Part shown: positions 36,559 through 46,605 of the stretch, in pieces
Layout: each line of letters opens with the position of its first letter
How positions within the stretch are numbered: position 1 is the stretch's first letter
Assembly: GCF_014905415.1 (NCBI RefSeq)
Contig: NZ_BNEO01000004.1
Location: forward strand, 226,741 to 290,740
DNA length: 64,000 nucleotides
Source: Virgibacillus salexigens
GTDB taxonomy: Bacteria; Bacillota; Bacilli; Bacillales; Amphibacillaceae
Direction: 5' to 3'
Made by a program: the position numbers and the translations under genes
Notes under the pieces: model-generated
The model's input: only the letters and a program-made list of their open reading frames with translations
Told to the model about the DNA's origin: nothing
The model's database searches: none

Positions 36559-36984
36559 CTATGTTAATTGCTTAACCATGGTTACATGAGGGATACCTGC
36601 ATCCATGAATTGTTCCGATATAGTCTGATAACCCAATCGTTGATAAAAAGCTTCTGCATGTGTTTGACCATTAAGCTTTGCATGCTGGTAACCTTCTTCA
36701 GCAATTACTGCTTCCATAGCTTTAATAAGCTGTTTGCCAATGGATTGCCCACGATACGCTTTTAAGACACATATTCGTTCAAGTTTCCCATATTGATCGA
36801 CAAAACGAAGCCGGCTTGCTGCAATCGGCTTGTCCTGGTCATAAGCAACAAAATGAATGGCCGTTTCATCGTAGCTATCCAGTTCTTCTTCAGGGGAAAC
36901 CTTTTGTTCGTCTACAAATACAACCGTACGAATGTGATAAGCTTGCTCAATTGCTTCTTTTGATGTAACGACTTTTATATTCAC
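36559..36984 (-). CDS. yjcF: GNAT acetyltransferase (YjcF-like)
   Basis: 141 residues of an ElaA/YjcF-type GNAT: VFVDEQKVSPEEELD at the front, then AAYDQDKPIAASRLR and the acetyl-CoA loop VLKAYRGQSIGKQLIKAME, ending near FYQRLGYQ. Target unknown. Its start overlaps the end of yjcG by 4 bp, indicating an operon. Confidence 0.9.
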   Translation of the reverse strand: MNIKVVTSKEAIEQAYHIRTVVFVDEQKVSPEEELDSYDETAIHFVAYDQDKPIAASRLRFVDQYGKLERICVLKAYRGQSIGKQLIKAMEAVIAEEGYQHAKLNGQTHAEAFYQRLGYQTISEQFMDAGIPHVTMVKQLT

Positions 36985-37499
36985 ACAAATTCCTTCCCGA
37001 ATACAAACGAATCATGAACCGTCCATGAGCCGTTGTCTAATTGATACATTAGTTGAAAACGATCAACGGTATCTTCAATTTGGATATCTTTCATTTTCAT
37101 ACTGCCAAAAATATCGGAGTATTCATCATGGGAAAGCTTTTGAGCAATTGTAATATGCGGGACAAACGCATACTCTTGATTTTCTGAAAAGGTACCAGAA
37201 TGCATTTTTTTATATAAATCATTAAGTTCTTTAATTGGTTCAATCTTGAAGTATATCGTATTGGTAACTGGTGCAAACGTACTTACTTTGTTAATGTTTA
37301 TTTTAAAAGGTTCTGTTTCATTTGCAATGTGCTTAAGCTCTGTAACTACTTCCTCCAATTGATCCCCATCTGCTTCAAATGCTTCTTTCAACGTAATATG
37401 TGGAGGAATTAACGCGTAATGCGGGTCATAACGTTTTCTGTATGAATTTGCTTCATCCTGTACGGCCTTCGTTGGAAAAATAACAATACCATATTTCAT
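36981..37499 (-). CDS. yjcG: 2H phosphoesterase-superfamily protein (YjcG)
   Basis: 172 residues (B. subtilis YjcG has a similar length). Both H-x-T signatures of the 2H family are present: PPHITLKEAF (about residue 37) and VPHITIAQKL (about 118). This fold includes cyclic phosphodiesterases and RNA ligases; the substrate is unknown. ATG 37499 follows an AGGAGG site; the frame is open nine codons further. Confidence 0.92.
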   Translation of the reverse strand: MKYGIVIFPTKAVQDEANSYRKRYDPHYALIPPHITLKEAFEADGDQLEEVVTELKHIANETEPFKININKVSTFAPVTNTIYFKIEPIKELNDLYKKMHSGTFSENQEYAFVPHITIAQKLSHDEYSDIFGSMKMKDIQIEDTVDRFQLMYQLDNGSWTVHDSFVFGKEFV

Positions 37500-37705
37500 A
37501 ATAAAACCTCCTATTTTATCAAACACTTTGATTCATTTGTAATGGTTTGGTTCATATGTTGCTAAAAGCTAGATAGGTTTTTTACTACTTTCCTATTGCG
37601 TTTGTTAACAATAAGTATAGTTTTTTAAGTTACCCTTTATTATAACAAAAAATATGGCAAAATAAGAGATTTTTTTGCACTATCTGAAAAATTAAATGTA
37701 ATTAC

Positions 37706-38431
37706 CTAATCAAACATTGTTGTCAGTGCACGCTTCATATCTTTTTGCCAGTATTTCCAAGTATGTTCACCTTGTAATAGCTCATGATATTCATAACTAA
37801 ACCCCTTATTTGTTAAGATTTGATACAATGCACGATTTGGTGTTAAAAAGTCTTGCGTTTTTCCGTCAGTAGTAGTTACCTTTGTTTCTTCACTTCCGAT
37901 TGTATGATAAATATCGATAGCATCTAAATTCGTTGCTTGATTGGCTGCTTCTAATACGGTTTCATCCACATAAGGGGACTGCATGATCACATTCCCGAAT
38001 GTATGTGGGTATCGAATTGCAGTCATAAACGCCAATGTCCCTGCTAACGAATCGCCCATTAAGGTTCTTGATTGTCCCATATGAAAGGTGGGGAGCAGCT
38101 CATCTAAAAAAGGCACAACTTCGTTAACTAGGAATTTTGTATAGGATTGATTTTGTTCCCCTTGTGGGTGATATTTTTTACGACGATCGAATTTGTCTTG
38201 ATAGTGAATGCCAACAAAGATCGTATTTGTCATGTCTTCATTTTCATGAAGTCGATCGCTTAGCGTCGCAATTCGGCCCATTTGATAATAGTCATTGCCA
38301 TCTTGCATAATGCAAATATGATACTTATAAAGCGATGAGAACGATTGAGGCTGATAGATCTTTAATGCTATCGTTTCATCTAAATAGTTGCTATTGATTT
38401 GTTTTTCTATCATGGAACCTTTTCTACCCAA
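37706..38431 (-). CDS. yjcH: Esterase, enterochelin-esterase-like (YjcH)
   Basis: 241 residues of an esterase-D-like alpha/beta hydrolase. CIMQDGNDYYQMGR marks the oxyanion region, the nucleophile is Ser in TLMGDSLAGTLAF, and the His is in LQGEHTWKYW. TTG 38431 is taken as the start because AAAGGGAG lies 6 nt upstream; ATG 38413 has only a weak site. Continues the conserved order yjcF-yjcG-yjcH. Confidence 0.88.
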   Translation of the reverse strand: MGRKGSMIEKQINSNYLDETIALKIYQPQSFSSLYKYHICIMQDGNDYYQMGRIATLSDRLHENEDMTNTIFVGIHYQDKFDRRKKYHPQGEQNQSYTKFLVNEVVPFLDELLPTFHMGQSRTLMGDSLAGTLAFMTAIRYPHTFGNVIMQSPYVDETVLEAANQATNLDAIDIYHTIGSEETKVTTTDGKTQDFLTPNRALYQILTNKGFSYEYHELLQGEHTWKYWQKDMKRALTTMFD

Positions 38432-38484
38432 GTTGATCTCCCTTTCTCTGTAAAAATTCCCCGTATTTACATAGATAAACCATT

Positions 38485-40308
38485 TTAATTAGCTTTGCTT
38501 TGTTGCATTTGGTTCTGGTTTAATTGGTAGTATTTCCCCTGCTGTGCTAGCAATTGATGATGGTTGCCTTGCTCAATAATCTCTCCGTGCTCTAGCATAA
38601 TAATATGGTCCGCCTCTTGGATCGTATTCAATCGATGAGCGATTACAAAACTTGTGCGTCCTTCCATTAATCGTTTGAGTGCCTCTTGAATTTTTAATTC
38701 AGTAATCGTGTCAATATTACTGGTTGCCTCATCTAAAATCAAGATGGTAGGTTCTGCAAGTAAAGCACGAGCAATTGTTAATAATTGTTTTTGACCTTGG
38801 CTAATTCCACTCCCTGATTGATCTAACATCGTATCATAGCCATTTGGTAATTTCTCTATAAATTCATGAGCATTAGCATTTTTGGCTGCTTGCATTACCT
38901 CCTGATCAGTAGCTGCTAATTTCCCATATCGAATATTCTCACGGATAGTAGCATGGAATAAGAAAGCATCTTGTAGGACAAAAGCCATATGTTGACGCAA
39001 ATTAGCTCGTTTAATGCTTTTTAAAGATGTTCCATCTATCCTGATATCCCCTTCGTCATAGTTATAAAACCGAGCAAGCAAATTAATGATGGTAGTTTTT
39101 CCTGCTCCAGTATGTCCTACTAGAGCAACGGTTTCTCCCGGGTTTGCTTCAAAGCTAATTCCTTTAAGAATGGCAGTATCCTCATATCCGAAGTAGACAT
39201 GGTCAAAGATAATATGACCGGTTATTGAATGTAGTTCCTTGGCATCTTCTTCATCCGTTTCTTCTTGTTTCTCGTCGATCACACGAAAGACACGTTCTGC
39301 TCCTGCTACCGCAGATAAAAGAATGTTAAATTGATTAGATAGTTCATTTAGGGGGCGGGTAAATTGTCTCGCATACTCGGTAAAAATAACAATTACACCT
39401 ACCGTCACAAAACCTTTAATAGCTAATAGTCCACCAACCAATGCGATGAGCCCGAAGCTTAAAAAATTAAGCATATTCATGACTTTAGGAATAAATCCAG
39501 AAATGGTTAGAGCCCAGAATCCAACATGATTTAAGTCTTTATTTCGTTGCTCAAATTCGCGCATGACCCGGTTTTCTTGAGAGAAGGTTTTTACAATATG
39601 CTGTCCGGATACAATTTCTTCTACATAGCCATTGACCTCGCCAAGGTTCCGCTGTTGCAATTTATATAATGGACCAGTGCGTTTCGTAATCCAACGTATA
39701 CCTAGAAACATAACAGGAATAATGGTCATGGTTACAAGCGTTAAAAGGGGGCTAAGGTAAATCATCACGCCTATTGTCCCAATTAGTGTTAACACACTAG
39801 AGAATATCTGTATAACGGATTGATTAAGCGTGTTATTTACATTATCAATATCATTGGTAATTCTACTCATCAGTTCACCATGTTGGCGTTGATCAAAATA
39901 AGCGATAGGTAGTCGATGAAATTGAGAGAATAATTCCGATCTTAAAGAAAATACAGTTTGTTGTGCGATACCAATCATCCAATAATTTTGTAAAAATACC
40001 GAAAGGGAATGACCGAGATAAATGACGACTAACCAGATTAGTAAAGTAGTTAATCCTGCTGTTTCTTTAGTGACAATAAAGTCATCTATCGCCATACCGA
40101 TCATAAAGGGACCAAGTAAGCTTAACCCAGAGCTTGCAATAACCATTAATATAACAAGGACTAATTTCATTTTCTCTCTTGCTAAATAAGACCATATGCG
40201 CTTAACTGTTCCTGTTGTATCTTTGGCACGTTTTTTTTTATCTACGTGAATCGAGTCGATTGGAATTTTCTCATATTGAAAAGGTTGTTTTAATGAATTA
40301 CTCGACAT
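38485..40308 (-). CDS. ABC exporter half-transporter with canonical ATP site (YfiC-like)
   Basis: 607 residues: six membrane helices (about 40-310) and an NBD with Walker A GHTGAGKTT, signature ISQGQ (altered from LSGGQ), Walker B ILILDEATSNID and H-loop IAHR. ATG 40308 follows AAGGAG by 7 nt; a longer frame upstream is the 3-prime end of its partner in another frame. Its first 11 bp overlap the preceding gene, so the two are translationally coupled and should form a heterodimer. Length and pairing resemble YfiB/YfiC; multidrug or lipid export is inference. Confidence 0.9.
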   Translation of the reverse strand: MSSNSLKQPFQYEKIPIDSIHVDKKKRAKDTTGTVKRIWSYLAREKMKLVLVILMVIASSGLSLLGPFMIGMAIDDFIVTKETAGLTTLLIWLVVIYLGHSLSVFLQNYWMIGIAQQTVFSLRSELFSQFHRLPIAYFDQRQHGELMSRITNDIDNVNNTLNQSVIQIFSSVLTLIGTIGVMIYLSPLLTLVTMTIIPVMFLGIRWITKRTGPLYKLQQRNLGEVNGYVEEIVSGQHIVKTFSQENRVMREFEQRNKDLNHVGFWALTISGFIPKVMNMLNFLSFGLIALVGGLLAIKGFVTVGVIVIFTEYARQFTRPLNELSNQFNILLSAVAGAERVFRVIDEKQEETDEEDAKELHSITGHIIFDHVYFGYEDTAILKGISFEANPGETVALVGHTGAGKTTIINLLARFYNYDEGDIRIDGTSLKSIKRANLRQHMAFVLQDAFLFHATIRENIRYGKLAATDQEVMQAAKNANAHEFIEKLPNGYDTMLDQSGSGISQGQKQLLTIARALLAEPTILILDEATSNIDTITELKIQEALKRLMEGRTSFVIAHRLNTIQEADHIIMLEHGEIIEQGNHHQLLAQQGKYYQLNQNQMQQSKAN

Positions 40309-42028
40309 TTGCATACTCCTTTCCAAATTGAGACGTAACGATTCGTTGATATAGAGAGGAGGAATGAAGCAATTCCTCATGCGTTCCAATTGCAAGTACT
40401 TTTCCTTCATCAATTAATAATATTCGATCAGCCCGCATTGCCGTCGAAATTTTTTGGGTAATAAGTAACGTTGTACATTCATAGGACTCCATTGCGTGTA
40501 GCAACTTTGATTCTGTCGTGAGGTCGAGGGCGCTCGTACTGTCATCCAACATTAAAATCTTCGGATTTCGAATAAGTGCTCTGGCAATGGAAATTCGCTG
40601 TTTCTGACCACCAGATAAGTTGACCCCTTTTTGCCCAACTTTCGTTTGATATTGGTTGTCAAGCTCCATAATCGCATCATGGATTTGTGCATCTTTGGCT
40701 GCGTGAATAATTTCCTTAGTAGAAGCATGTTCTTTCCCCCAAGCAATATTCTCAGCTACTGTACCGGTAAATAATAGCGGGCTTTGAGGTACGTATCCAA
40801 TACTTCTCCGCAAATTATCTAATGTATAATCAGTCGTTGGTCGATGATCAATCCGTATTTCGCCTTCTGTTGCATCATAGAGGCGTGGTATTAATTGAAA
40901 TAACGATGTCTTACCTGATCCAGTAGAGCCAATAACTGCTAAACGTTCACCTGGATTCACAGAAAAACGAACATTACTTAAAACAGACTTCGTTGTTCCT
41001 GGATAAATAAATGAAACATGATCAAATGTAATAAAACCTTGCTTAACACGAAGAGAGCTATCTGCTTCATCATGATCTTTTAGATCCACATCAACGTTTA
41101 ATACCTGATCCACACGATCAGCAGAAGCTTTCATTCGTGAGATTCCCATGATAATAAAGGTAAACATAGAAATAGACATTGCAACCCGCATCGCATAATT
41201 GATGATCGCAACTACATCTCCGACACTAGTTGTACCGGAAATCGTCTGAAGGTTACCAAACCAGATAATGAAAATTAAACTCAGGTTCATAACGAATAAA
41301 AGCACAGGCATCGACGACTCTATGAACCGAAAAGTATAGCGGGTACGATTTGCTAAGGTTTGGTTTGCTTCAGTAAACCGTGTTTCTTCATGGTTTCTTC
41401 GTGAAAAAGCTTTAATTAGCCGTATCCCGGAAAGGTTTTCTTGCATCACGCGATTTACTTTGTCAATACTATTTTGTATCTTATTGAATAAACCGCTGGC
41501 TCGTTTTAATACCCATAAGATAAACCCTACTAATATTGGAACAGTAATTAAAAAGATAAGTGCAAGTCTAGCATTAACGACAAAAGCCATGATTACACCA
41601 CCGATCACTAATAATGGTGCTTTTGACATAATTCGCAATATCATATAAATCGTATTTTGAATTTGCCGTACGTCGTTGGTGAAGCGAGTCATTAACCCAG
41701 AAGTTGGATACTGATTTAAATTAGCGAAGGAGAATGCTTGAATCTTAGCAAATAATTTTTTGCGTATATCATGAGCAAAACCCCATCCGACATGGGATGA
41801 ATAAAATGAATTGATAATTCCTGCAATGAAGGCTATAAAAGCAAGACCGATCATAATCACACCCCACATCATGATGGTGTCTATGTCTTGGTTTACCACC
41901 CCTTCATTGATCATTTTTCCTAGAAAGAAGGGAAGCATTAACTCTACCGTAAGCTCGATTAACATGAGTAAAAAAGCAACAACGGCCGGGAGCTTATATG
42001 GTTTTAAAAAAGCTAAGACTGTTTTCAT
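40298..42028 (-). CDS. ABC exporter half-transporter with degenerate ATP site (YfiB-like)
   Basis: 576 residues: six membrane helices, then an NBD with Walker A GSTGSGKTS, intact LSGGQ, but Walker B LMLDDSTSALD with Asp where the catalytic Glu belongs, and Gln for the switch His (LITQK). With its partner's ISQGQ this gives one degenerate and one canonical ATP site, as in BmrCD or TM287/288. GGAGGGT ribosome binding site; first gene of the operon. Confidence 0.92.
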   Translation of the reverse strand: MKTVLAFLKPYKLPAVVAFLLMLIELTVELMLPFFLGKMINEGVVNQDIDTIMMWGVIMIGLAFIAFIAGIINSFYSSHVGWGFAHDIRKKLFAKIQAFSFANLNQYPTSGLMTRFTNDVRQIQNTIYMILRIMSKAPLLVIGGVIMAFVVNARLALIFLITVPILVGFILWVLKRASGLFNKIQNSIDKVNRVMQENLSGIRLIKAFSRRNHEETRFTEANQTLANRTRYTFRFIESSMPVLLFVMNLSLIFIIWFGNLQTISGTTSVGDVVAIINYAMRVAMSISMFTFIIMGISRMKASADRVDQVLNVDVDLKDHDEADSSLRVKQGFITFDHVSFIYPGTTKSVLSNVRFSVNPGERLAVIGSTGSGKTSLFQLIPRLYDATEGEIRIDHRPTTDYTLDNLRRSIGYVPQSPLLFTGTVAENIAWGKEHASTKEIIHAAKDAQIHDAIMELDNQYQTKVGQKGVNLSGGQKQRISIARALIRNPKILMLDDSTSALDLTTESKLLHAMESYECTTLLITQKISTAMRADRILLIDEGKVLAIGTHEELLHSSSLYQRIVTSQFGKEYANVE

Positions 42029-42061
42029 GATGACCCTCCACCCAGCATACAGTTTTCTACT

Positions 42062-42091
42062 ATTATAAATGGAATAAAATTTTTTATCCAA
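42062..42091 (-). promoter_or_regulatory. SigA promoter of the ABC exporter operon
   Basis: On the minus strand TTGGAT (42091-42086), 18-bp spacer, TATAAT (42067-42062), about 34 bp before the start codon. Confidence 0.6.
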
Positions 42092-42226
42092 CATCCTATT
42101 CCGCAAGTTATTACCATTTAAGGTTATACCCTATACCTTGCATAATAAGTAATCCAAGATCTTTAGAAGCAAGTCGAGGCCAGCTCTGGCATTTGCTTGT
42201 TTTAAAAAGAGAAGGGGAGCAAGCAA

Positions 42227-42262
42227 GAAGAAAAAGCTTGATGCAGTTGGTTCGCATCAAGC
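42227..42262 (-). terminator. Terminator of the sugar ABC importer operon
   Basis: GCTTGATGC (42236-42244) pairs with GCATCAAGC (42254-42262); on the minus strand TTTTTCTTCTT follows. Confidence 0.85.
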
Positions 42263-42315
42263 CAATAGAAGTGGAAAACAGGTAATAACTGCTAAGTTAT
42301 CCTAAAAAATAACGG

Positions 42316-43140
42316 TTATTCTTTGACAGATCCTGATGCAAGACCTTTAATAAAGTACTTCTGTAAGAATAGAAACAGAACCACCATCGGCAGCATGGCA
42401 ATAATTGCTGCTGCACCGACAAGGTTGAGATTATTCGCATTTTCGCCGAAAAAGCTTGATAATGCTACAGTCATCGTTTGAACATCTTTATCTTGTAGGA
42501 AGAAGATCGCAAATTGATAATCATTCCAAATGAAGACACAAGAAATTATTAAGATAGATGCCGTGACCGGTTTTAGTAATGGGAAGATAATCCGAAAGAA
42601 AATGGTTGCTGTACTTGCACCGTCTATTCGAGCTGCATCTTCTAACGATTTAGGTATTGTTGAGCGGATAAAGCCAGCATATAAGAAGATCGTTAAGGGT
42701 AGATATGCAGCTACGTTATTAAGAATGGCTACAAGATGGGTATTCATTAAGCCGATATTAACAACGAGCTGATAAAGCGGGACGAGTGCCGCTAATGGGG
42801 GCACTACCATAATAGCGATAAACAACATATACATCCATTTATTCAATTTCGTTTGCCGTCTAGCTAATGGATAAGCGGCTAGTGAGCCAATAAATATAAG
42901 CAATAATGCAGCGAAAAAAGTAATTATTGTTGTATTAAGGAGTGCATGACCTAAATTGGCTTGCTGCCAGGCAAGAGTAAAGTTCTCCCAGCTTATATCC
43001 CTTGGGAAAATCCATTTTGAACTGAAGTTTCCCCTTGCCTTTAAGGAGGTTGTCACAAGGATATAAAAGGGGAGAATATGCAATGCGACGATAAGGAGTG
43101 CTATGATCGTAAACAGTCTTTTTTTTACGATGGGATGCAT
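42316..43140 (-). CDS. Sugar ABC transporter permease (MalG type)
   Basis: 274 residues, six membrane helices; the EAA motif of carbohydrate permeases is present as DAARIDGASTATIFFRIIFPLLKP. It pairs with the MalF-type permease, with which it overlaps by one base. No ATPase gene is in the cluster; such CUT1 systems usually share an MsmX-type ATPase encoded elsewhere. Confidence 0.93.
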   Translation of the reverse strand: MHPIVKKRLFTIIALLIVALHILPFYILVTTSLKARGNFSSKWIFPRDISWENFTLAWQQANLGHALLNTTIITFFAALLLIFIGSLAAYPLARRQTKLNKWMYMLFIAIMVVPPLAALVPLYQLVVNIGLMNTHLVAILNNVAAYLPLTIFLYAGFIRSTIPKSLEDAARIDGASTATIFFRIIFPLLKPVTASILIISCVFIWNDYQFAIFFLQDKDVQTMTVALSSFFGENANNLNLVGAAAIIAMLPMVVLFLFLQKYFIKGLASGSVKE

Positions 43141-44048
43141 TATGCCTCAACCTCCTTCCTACGAAAATACAATAATGCTGAAAGACTTAGTAGCAGGACT
43201 ATTACCATCATTAACACCCCTTGTGTAGCTGCGTACCCAGCATCTTGTCTGGAAAAATATAGATTATACATAAAGGTCGACATAGACTGGGAGGCGTTAC
43301 CAGGACCGCCGTTCGTTAACGAAATAATGACATCAAATAGCTTCAATCCCCCAATTATATTGATAACCATATTAATGGTTATGGATGGCATTAATAGTGG
43401 AAGTGTGATGTTTTTAAATCGTTGAAAGGGGCTTGCTCCATCTATTTCGGCGGCTTCATAGTAATCCTTCTGAATACTTTGTAATCCAGCCAAATAAATG
43501 ATCATTGCGATTCCAACAAATTGAAATGTATTTACGAATACGATAATCCAAATATTCATGTCAGGGTTGCCTAATATATTAACTTTCTCCAATCCTAACC
43601 AAAGGAGGACATCATTAAATGCTCCACCTTGGTAAGCAAAAAAGAAATACCAGATATACCCCATCACTAAGGGACTAATAATAACGGGCAAGTAAATAAT
43701 CGTACGTGTCAATGTTCGAAAGTGGAAGCTCTGGTTTAATAATAGAGCATAAAGCAGTCCAATAATATTCTGCAACAATGTACTCCCAATTCCATAAATT
43801 AATGTATTTCGTACAACTAACCATGTATCGGGATCAGAAAGCATTCGCGTATATTGTTTGAATCCAATAAAATCATACATTTGAGAAAAACCATTCCAGT
43901 TTGTGAACGAGATGCGAATCCCATTGATAAATGGATAGATAATAAAAAGTCCAACAAATAACAATGCAGGTAGATACATCCACCATAATGAAGAAATCCG
44001 TTTCGTCTTAGTATTCGACTGTTGGAGAGAATGCGTGTATGCTTTCAT
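43140..44048 (-). CDS. Sugar ABC transporter permease (MalF type)
   Basis: 302 residues with six membrane helices; EAA motif [25 protein letters not shown] member of the CUT1 family of oligosaccharide importers. It follows the binding-protein gene by 27 bp. Confidence 0.93.
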   Translation of the reverse strand: MKAYTHSLQQSNTKTKRISSLWWMYLPALLFVGLFIIYPFINGIRISFTNWNGFSQMYDFIGFKQYTRMLSDPDTWLVVRNTLIYGIGSTLLQNIIGLLYALLLNQSFHFRTLTRTIIYLPVIISPLVMGYIWYFFFAYQGGAFNDVLLWLGLEKVNILGNPDMNIWIIVFVNTFQFVGIAMIIYLAGLQSIQKDYYEAAEIDGASPFQRFKNITLPLLMPSITINMVINIIGGLKLFDVIISLTNGGPGNASQSMSTFMYNLYFSRQDAGYAATQGVLMMVIVLLLSLSALLYFRRKEVEA

Positions 44049-44075
44049 TTAAATCAACTCCTATTAAGCGCAATT

Positions 44076-45332
44076 CTACTTCCCTTGATCCCGTAGTCGT
44101 TCAAATTCACTTCCTGTAGATTCGGACACTTGTTCAGGAGTTAAAGCACCGGATAGCAGTTCTTGTGCTGTATTTCCTAATACATCCCACATCCCACTTG
44201 GCAAATAAATTCGATCAAAATAAGGCTCTACTTGGACATCCGCGTACTTTTGATAATCGTCTGAGTAATAGACATCTGCTGTGGCATTGGTTAATCCGGC
44301 AGGTAGGGAGGTTCCTTCTGCTATCGCTTTAACTAAATCTGGCTGTGCTAAGAATTCAATAAATTTGCGAGCCGCTTCAGGGTGTTCCGTATCTTTCCAG
44401 ATTGCCATCGTATGACGTTCGCCTCCAATCCAACTTTGTTCCCCGCCTTCATGAATCGCAGGTACAGGAATAACTCCTAATTCTGCATCCGGGTTTAATT
44501 CCTTTACGGATTGAATCGGCGTTGTGGCCATAACAAACCCAATCTTATCTTGAGCAAGTAGTTGAGGTAGTTCATGAATTTGTGCGGTAAGCACGTCTTC
44601 ATTTAATAGTTCTTTATTTTGCATTTCTTTTAGTTTTTTAGGTAAAAAAGTGTATTTCGACCAATCGAAGCTTCCTGTTTCTAATTCCTTACTGAAATTG
44701 TGTTCCGGATGTGTAATGAGTAAAGGAGTAGCGAATTCGTCAAGAAATTGCCCAAGCTGTGACTTTTCTGATCCTGCAAACCAAAGAGGAGTAACTTCTC
44801 CATTACTTTTTTCTTTTATTTTTTCAAGCGCATCCATGAATTGATCAAACGTTTCAGGAGGTTTAATACCATATTTATCCAAAACATGTTTATTGTAAGT
44901 TAAACCGTCTTTTGCTTGGTTGAGAGGATAGGCATAGACCTTTCCTTGATCATCGGTGAAAATAGATTCTAAGGCAGGATCTAAATCAGCTACCCAATCC
45001 ATATCGGATAAGTCCATCACATATTCGCCATAACGTTGCTGTGCCCATCCGTGTGTGTCAAATAAATCAGGCATATCATTAGCTGCCATCTTCACTCGAA
45101 GCATGTCCTCATAATCACCACCAGGAAAATTATAATCAATCTGAATATCTGGGTTCGCTTCTTCGAATTTAGCTGCTGCATGTTCGATTGCTTGCTGATC
45201 TGATTCATTTGTGACAGTAGAAAATAACGATAAAGTGACCTTTCCGCTCTCTTTATTAGAACCGTCAGAGCACCCGATTAATACAATGCTGCAAATGAGA
45301 AGTGTAAAGCTAATCTTTAAAAGCGCTTTCAT
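44076..45332 (-). CDS. Sugar-binding lipoprotein of the ABC importer
   Basis: 418 residues. Lipoprotein signal with lipobox LIGC (Cys21), then a type-1 solute-binding fold: AAAKFEEANPDIQIDYNF, WAQQRYGEYVMDLSD, and the C-terminal GGERHTMAIWKDTEHPEAARKFIEFL. It should hold an oligosaccharide outside the membrane; the GH4 alpha-galactosidase-like neighbour suggests raffinose- or melibiose-type sugars. The start codon lies within a cre site. Confidence 0.92.
   Translation of the reverse strand: MKALLKISFTLLICSIVLIGCSDGSNKESGKVTLSLFSTVTNESDQQAIEHAAAKFEEANPDIQIDYNFPGGDYEDMLRVKMAANDMPDLFDTHGWAQQRYGEYVMDLSDMDWVADLDPALESIFTDDQGKVYAYPLNQAKDGLTYNKHVLDKYGIKPPETFDQFMDALEKIKEKSNGEVTPLWFAGSEKSQLGQFLDEFATPLLITHPEHNFSKELETGSFDWSKYTFLPKKLKEMQNKELLNEDVLTAQIHELPQLLAQDKIGFVMATTPIQSVKELNPDAELGVIPVPAIHEGGEQSWIGGERHTMAIWKDTEHPEAARKFIEFLAQPDLVKAIAEGTSLPAGLTNATADVYYSDDYQKYADVQVEPYFDRIYLPSGMWDVLGNTAQELLSGALTPEQVSESTGSEFERLRDQGK
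45318..45331 (-). promoter_or_regulatory. cre site (CcpA) overlapping the binding-protein start codon
   Basis: On the minus strand TGAAAGCGCTTTTA, matching the cre consensus WTGNAANCGNWNNCAW at nearly all positions. It covers the ATG (45332-45330) and first codons of the binding-protein gene, where bound CcpA would act as a roadblock. Confidence 0.7.
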
Positions 45333-45375
45333 AATATCAATCCTTCCGCTATTTTAATGGAAAACATCATTTAAC

Positions 45376-46398
45376 TTACGTTGTCATCTTCGTGCTTTCA
45401 CGTTGGATTAATGTTGTAGGTACTGTTACCTTTAATGGTAGATCACGCCCTTTTAGTCGTTCGACTAATAATTTCACACCGATTTTTCCCATCCATTCGG
45501 TTGGAACATGAATGGTAGAAAGAGGAGGGTTTGCAAATTGAGCCATTTCAATATCGTCAAAGCCAATAATTTTTATATCTTCTGGAACACGTAATCCGGA
45601 TTCTCGTAGTGCACGTAATGCTCCAATCGCCATTGGATCACTTGCAATAAAGAAAGCATTTGGCAGCCCGCCTTGTTCAATTGCTTGTTTCATAAGCCGA
45701 TAACCTGTCGTCATTGTGAATTCCCCAATATGCACATGACGCTTGTCGTATTGCTTTATTTCACGCATACGTTGTTTGAATGTTAAATAGCGTTCGTCCT
45801 CATATGTGTGGGAAAGTTGATTATTCGTATATTCGGTTTGCCTCCCTCCGATAAACCCGATTGTATTGATATTACTCTCCAATAAATGATCCAATGCTAG
45901 ATTCGTAGCTTTCTGAAAATCAATTACAACTGAATCATACGTATCTTCGTCTGGAGAGCAATCAATAAACGTGATACATTTCATTTTTCCTCGAATATAC
46001 TGTATTAGTTCGGTATCTACTTTTCCAATTATGATCAAGCCATCCAAATTAGGATTTAATTGAGTAGTATTAAAATTATATTTTCGGTATATTTCCATGC
46101 TTTCAATTCCAAGTGCTTTACATTCCTGCTCAACTCCTTGCCGTATCGAAAGAAAATACGGATCATTTAATTCTTCTTCTTGCGATAAACATAAGAAAAT
46201 ACCAATTCGGTAGGGAGCTTGGCTATAAGTATGTTGTTTGCGAACACGGATCGTCTGATAGTTTAATTGTTTAGCTGCATCAACGATACGGTTTCTTGTA
46301 TCCGCCGAGACAGATAGGGTATGATCATGATTTAATACACGGGAAACGGTAGCCTGTGATACGTTAGCTAAATTAGCGACATCTTTTATGGTTGCCAT
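45376..46398 (-). CDS. LacI-family transcriptional regulator
   Basis: 340 residues: N-terminal HTH MATIKDVANLANVSQATVSRVLN (residues 1-23) and a periplasmic-binding-protein-like effector domain of the MsmR/GalR type (DGLIIIGKVDTE, IGFIGGRQTEY, IIGFDDIEMAQFANPPLSTI). ATG 46398 has AAGGTG upstream; an earlier GTG overlaps that site. It lies 43 bp upstream of the binding-protein gene and probably represses the importer in the absence of the sugar. Confidence 0.93.
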   Translation of the reverse strand: MATIKDVANLANVSQATVSRVLNHDHTLSVSADTRNRIVDAAKQLNYQTIRVRKQHTYSQAPYRIGIFLCLSQEEELNDPYFLSIRQGVEQECKALGIESMEIYRKYNFNTTQLNPNLDGLIIIGKVDTELIQYIRGKMKCITFIDCSPDEDTYDSVVIDFQKATNLALDHLLESNINTIGFIGGRQTEYTNNQLSHTYEDERYLTFKQRMREIKQYDKRHVHIGEFTMTTGYRLMKQAIEQGGLPNAFFIASDPMAIGALRALRESGLRVPEDIKIIGFDDIEMAQFANPPLSTIHVPTEWMGKIGVKLLVERLKGRDLPLKVTVPTTLIQRESTKMTT

Positions 46399-46567
46399 TG
46401 TCTTCACCTTTTCTTGTATTTAGTAAAAAATGAGGTGGTTGAATAAAAAAATAATGAAATAGAAGCGATGTAAATAGGATGATTTTTTACGAAAGTTTAC
46501 TTGATTTGAGTTCATTTTATGTGTTCATGGGAGAAGATATAACTTAAAAAACTAATTATTTTACTAA

Positions 46568-46600
46568 AAAATCTCTCGCTGAACCTAAGCGAGAGATTTT
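46568..46600 (-). terminator. Terminator of the GH4 gene
   Basis: AAATCTCTCGCT (46569-46580) pairs with AGCGAGAGATTT (46588-46599); T-run on the minus strand. It separates the glycosidase from the LacI-importer unit. Confidence 0.88.
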
Positions 46601-46605
46601 GTTAA

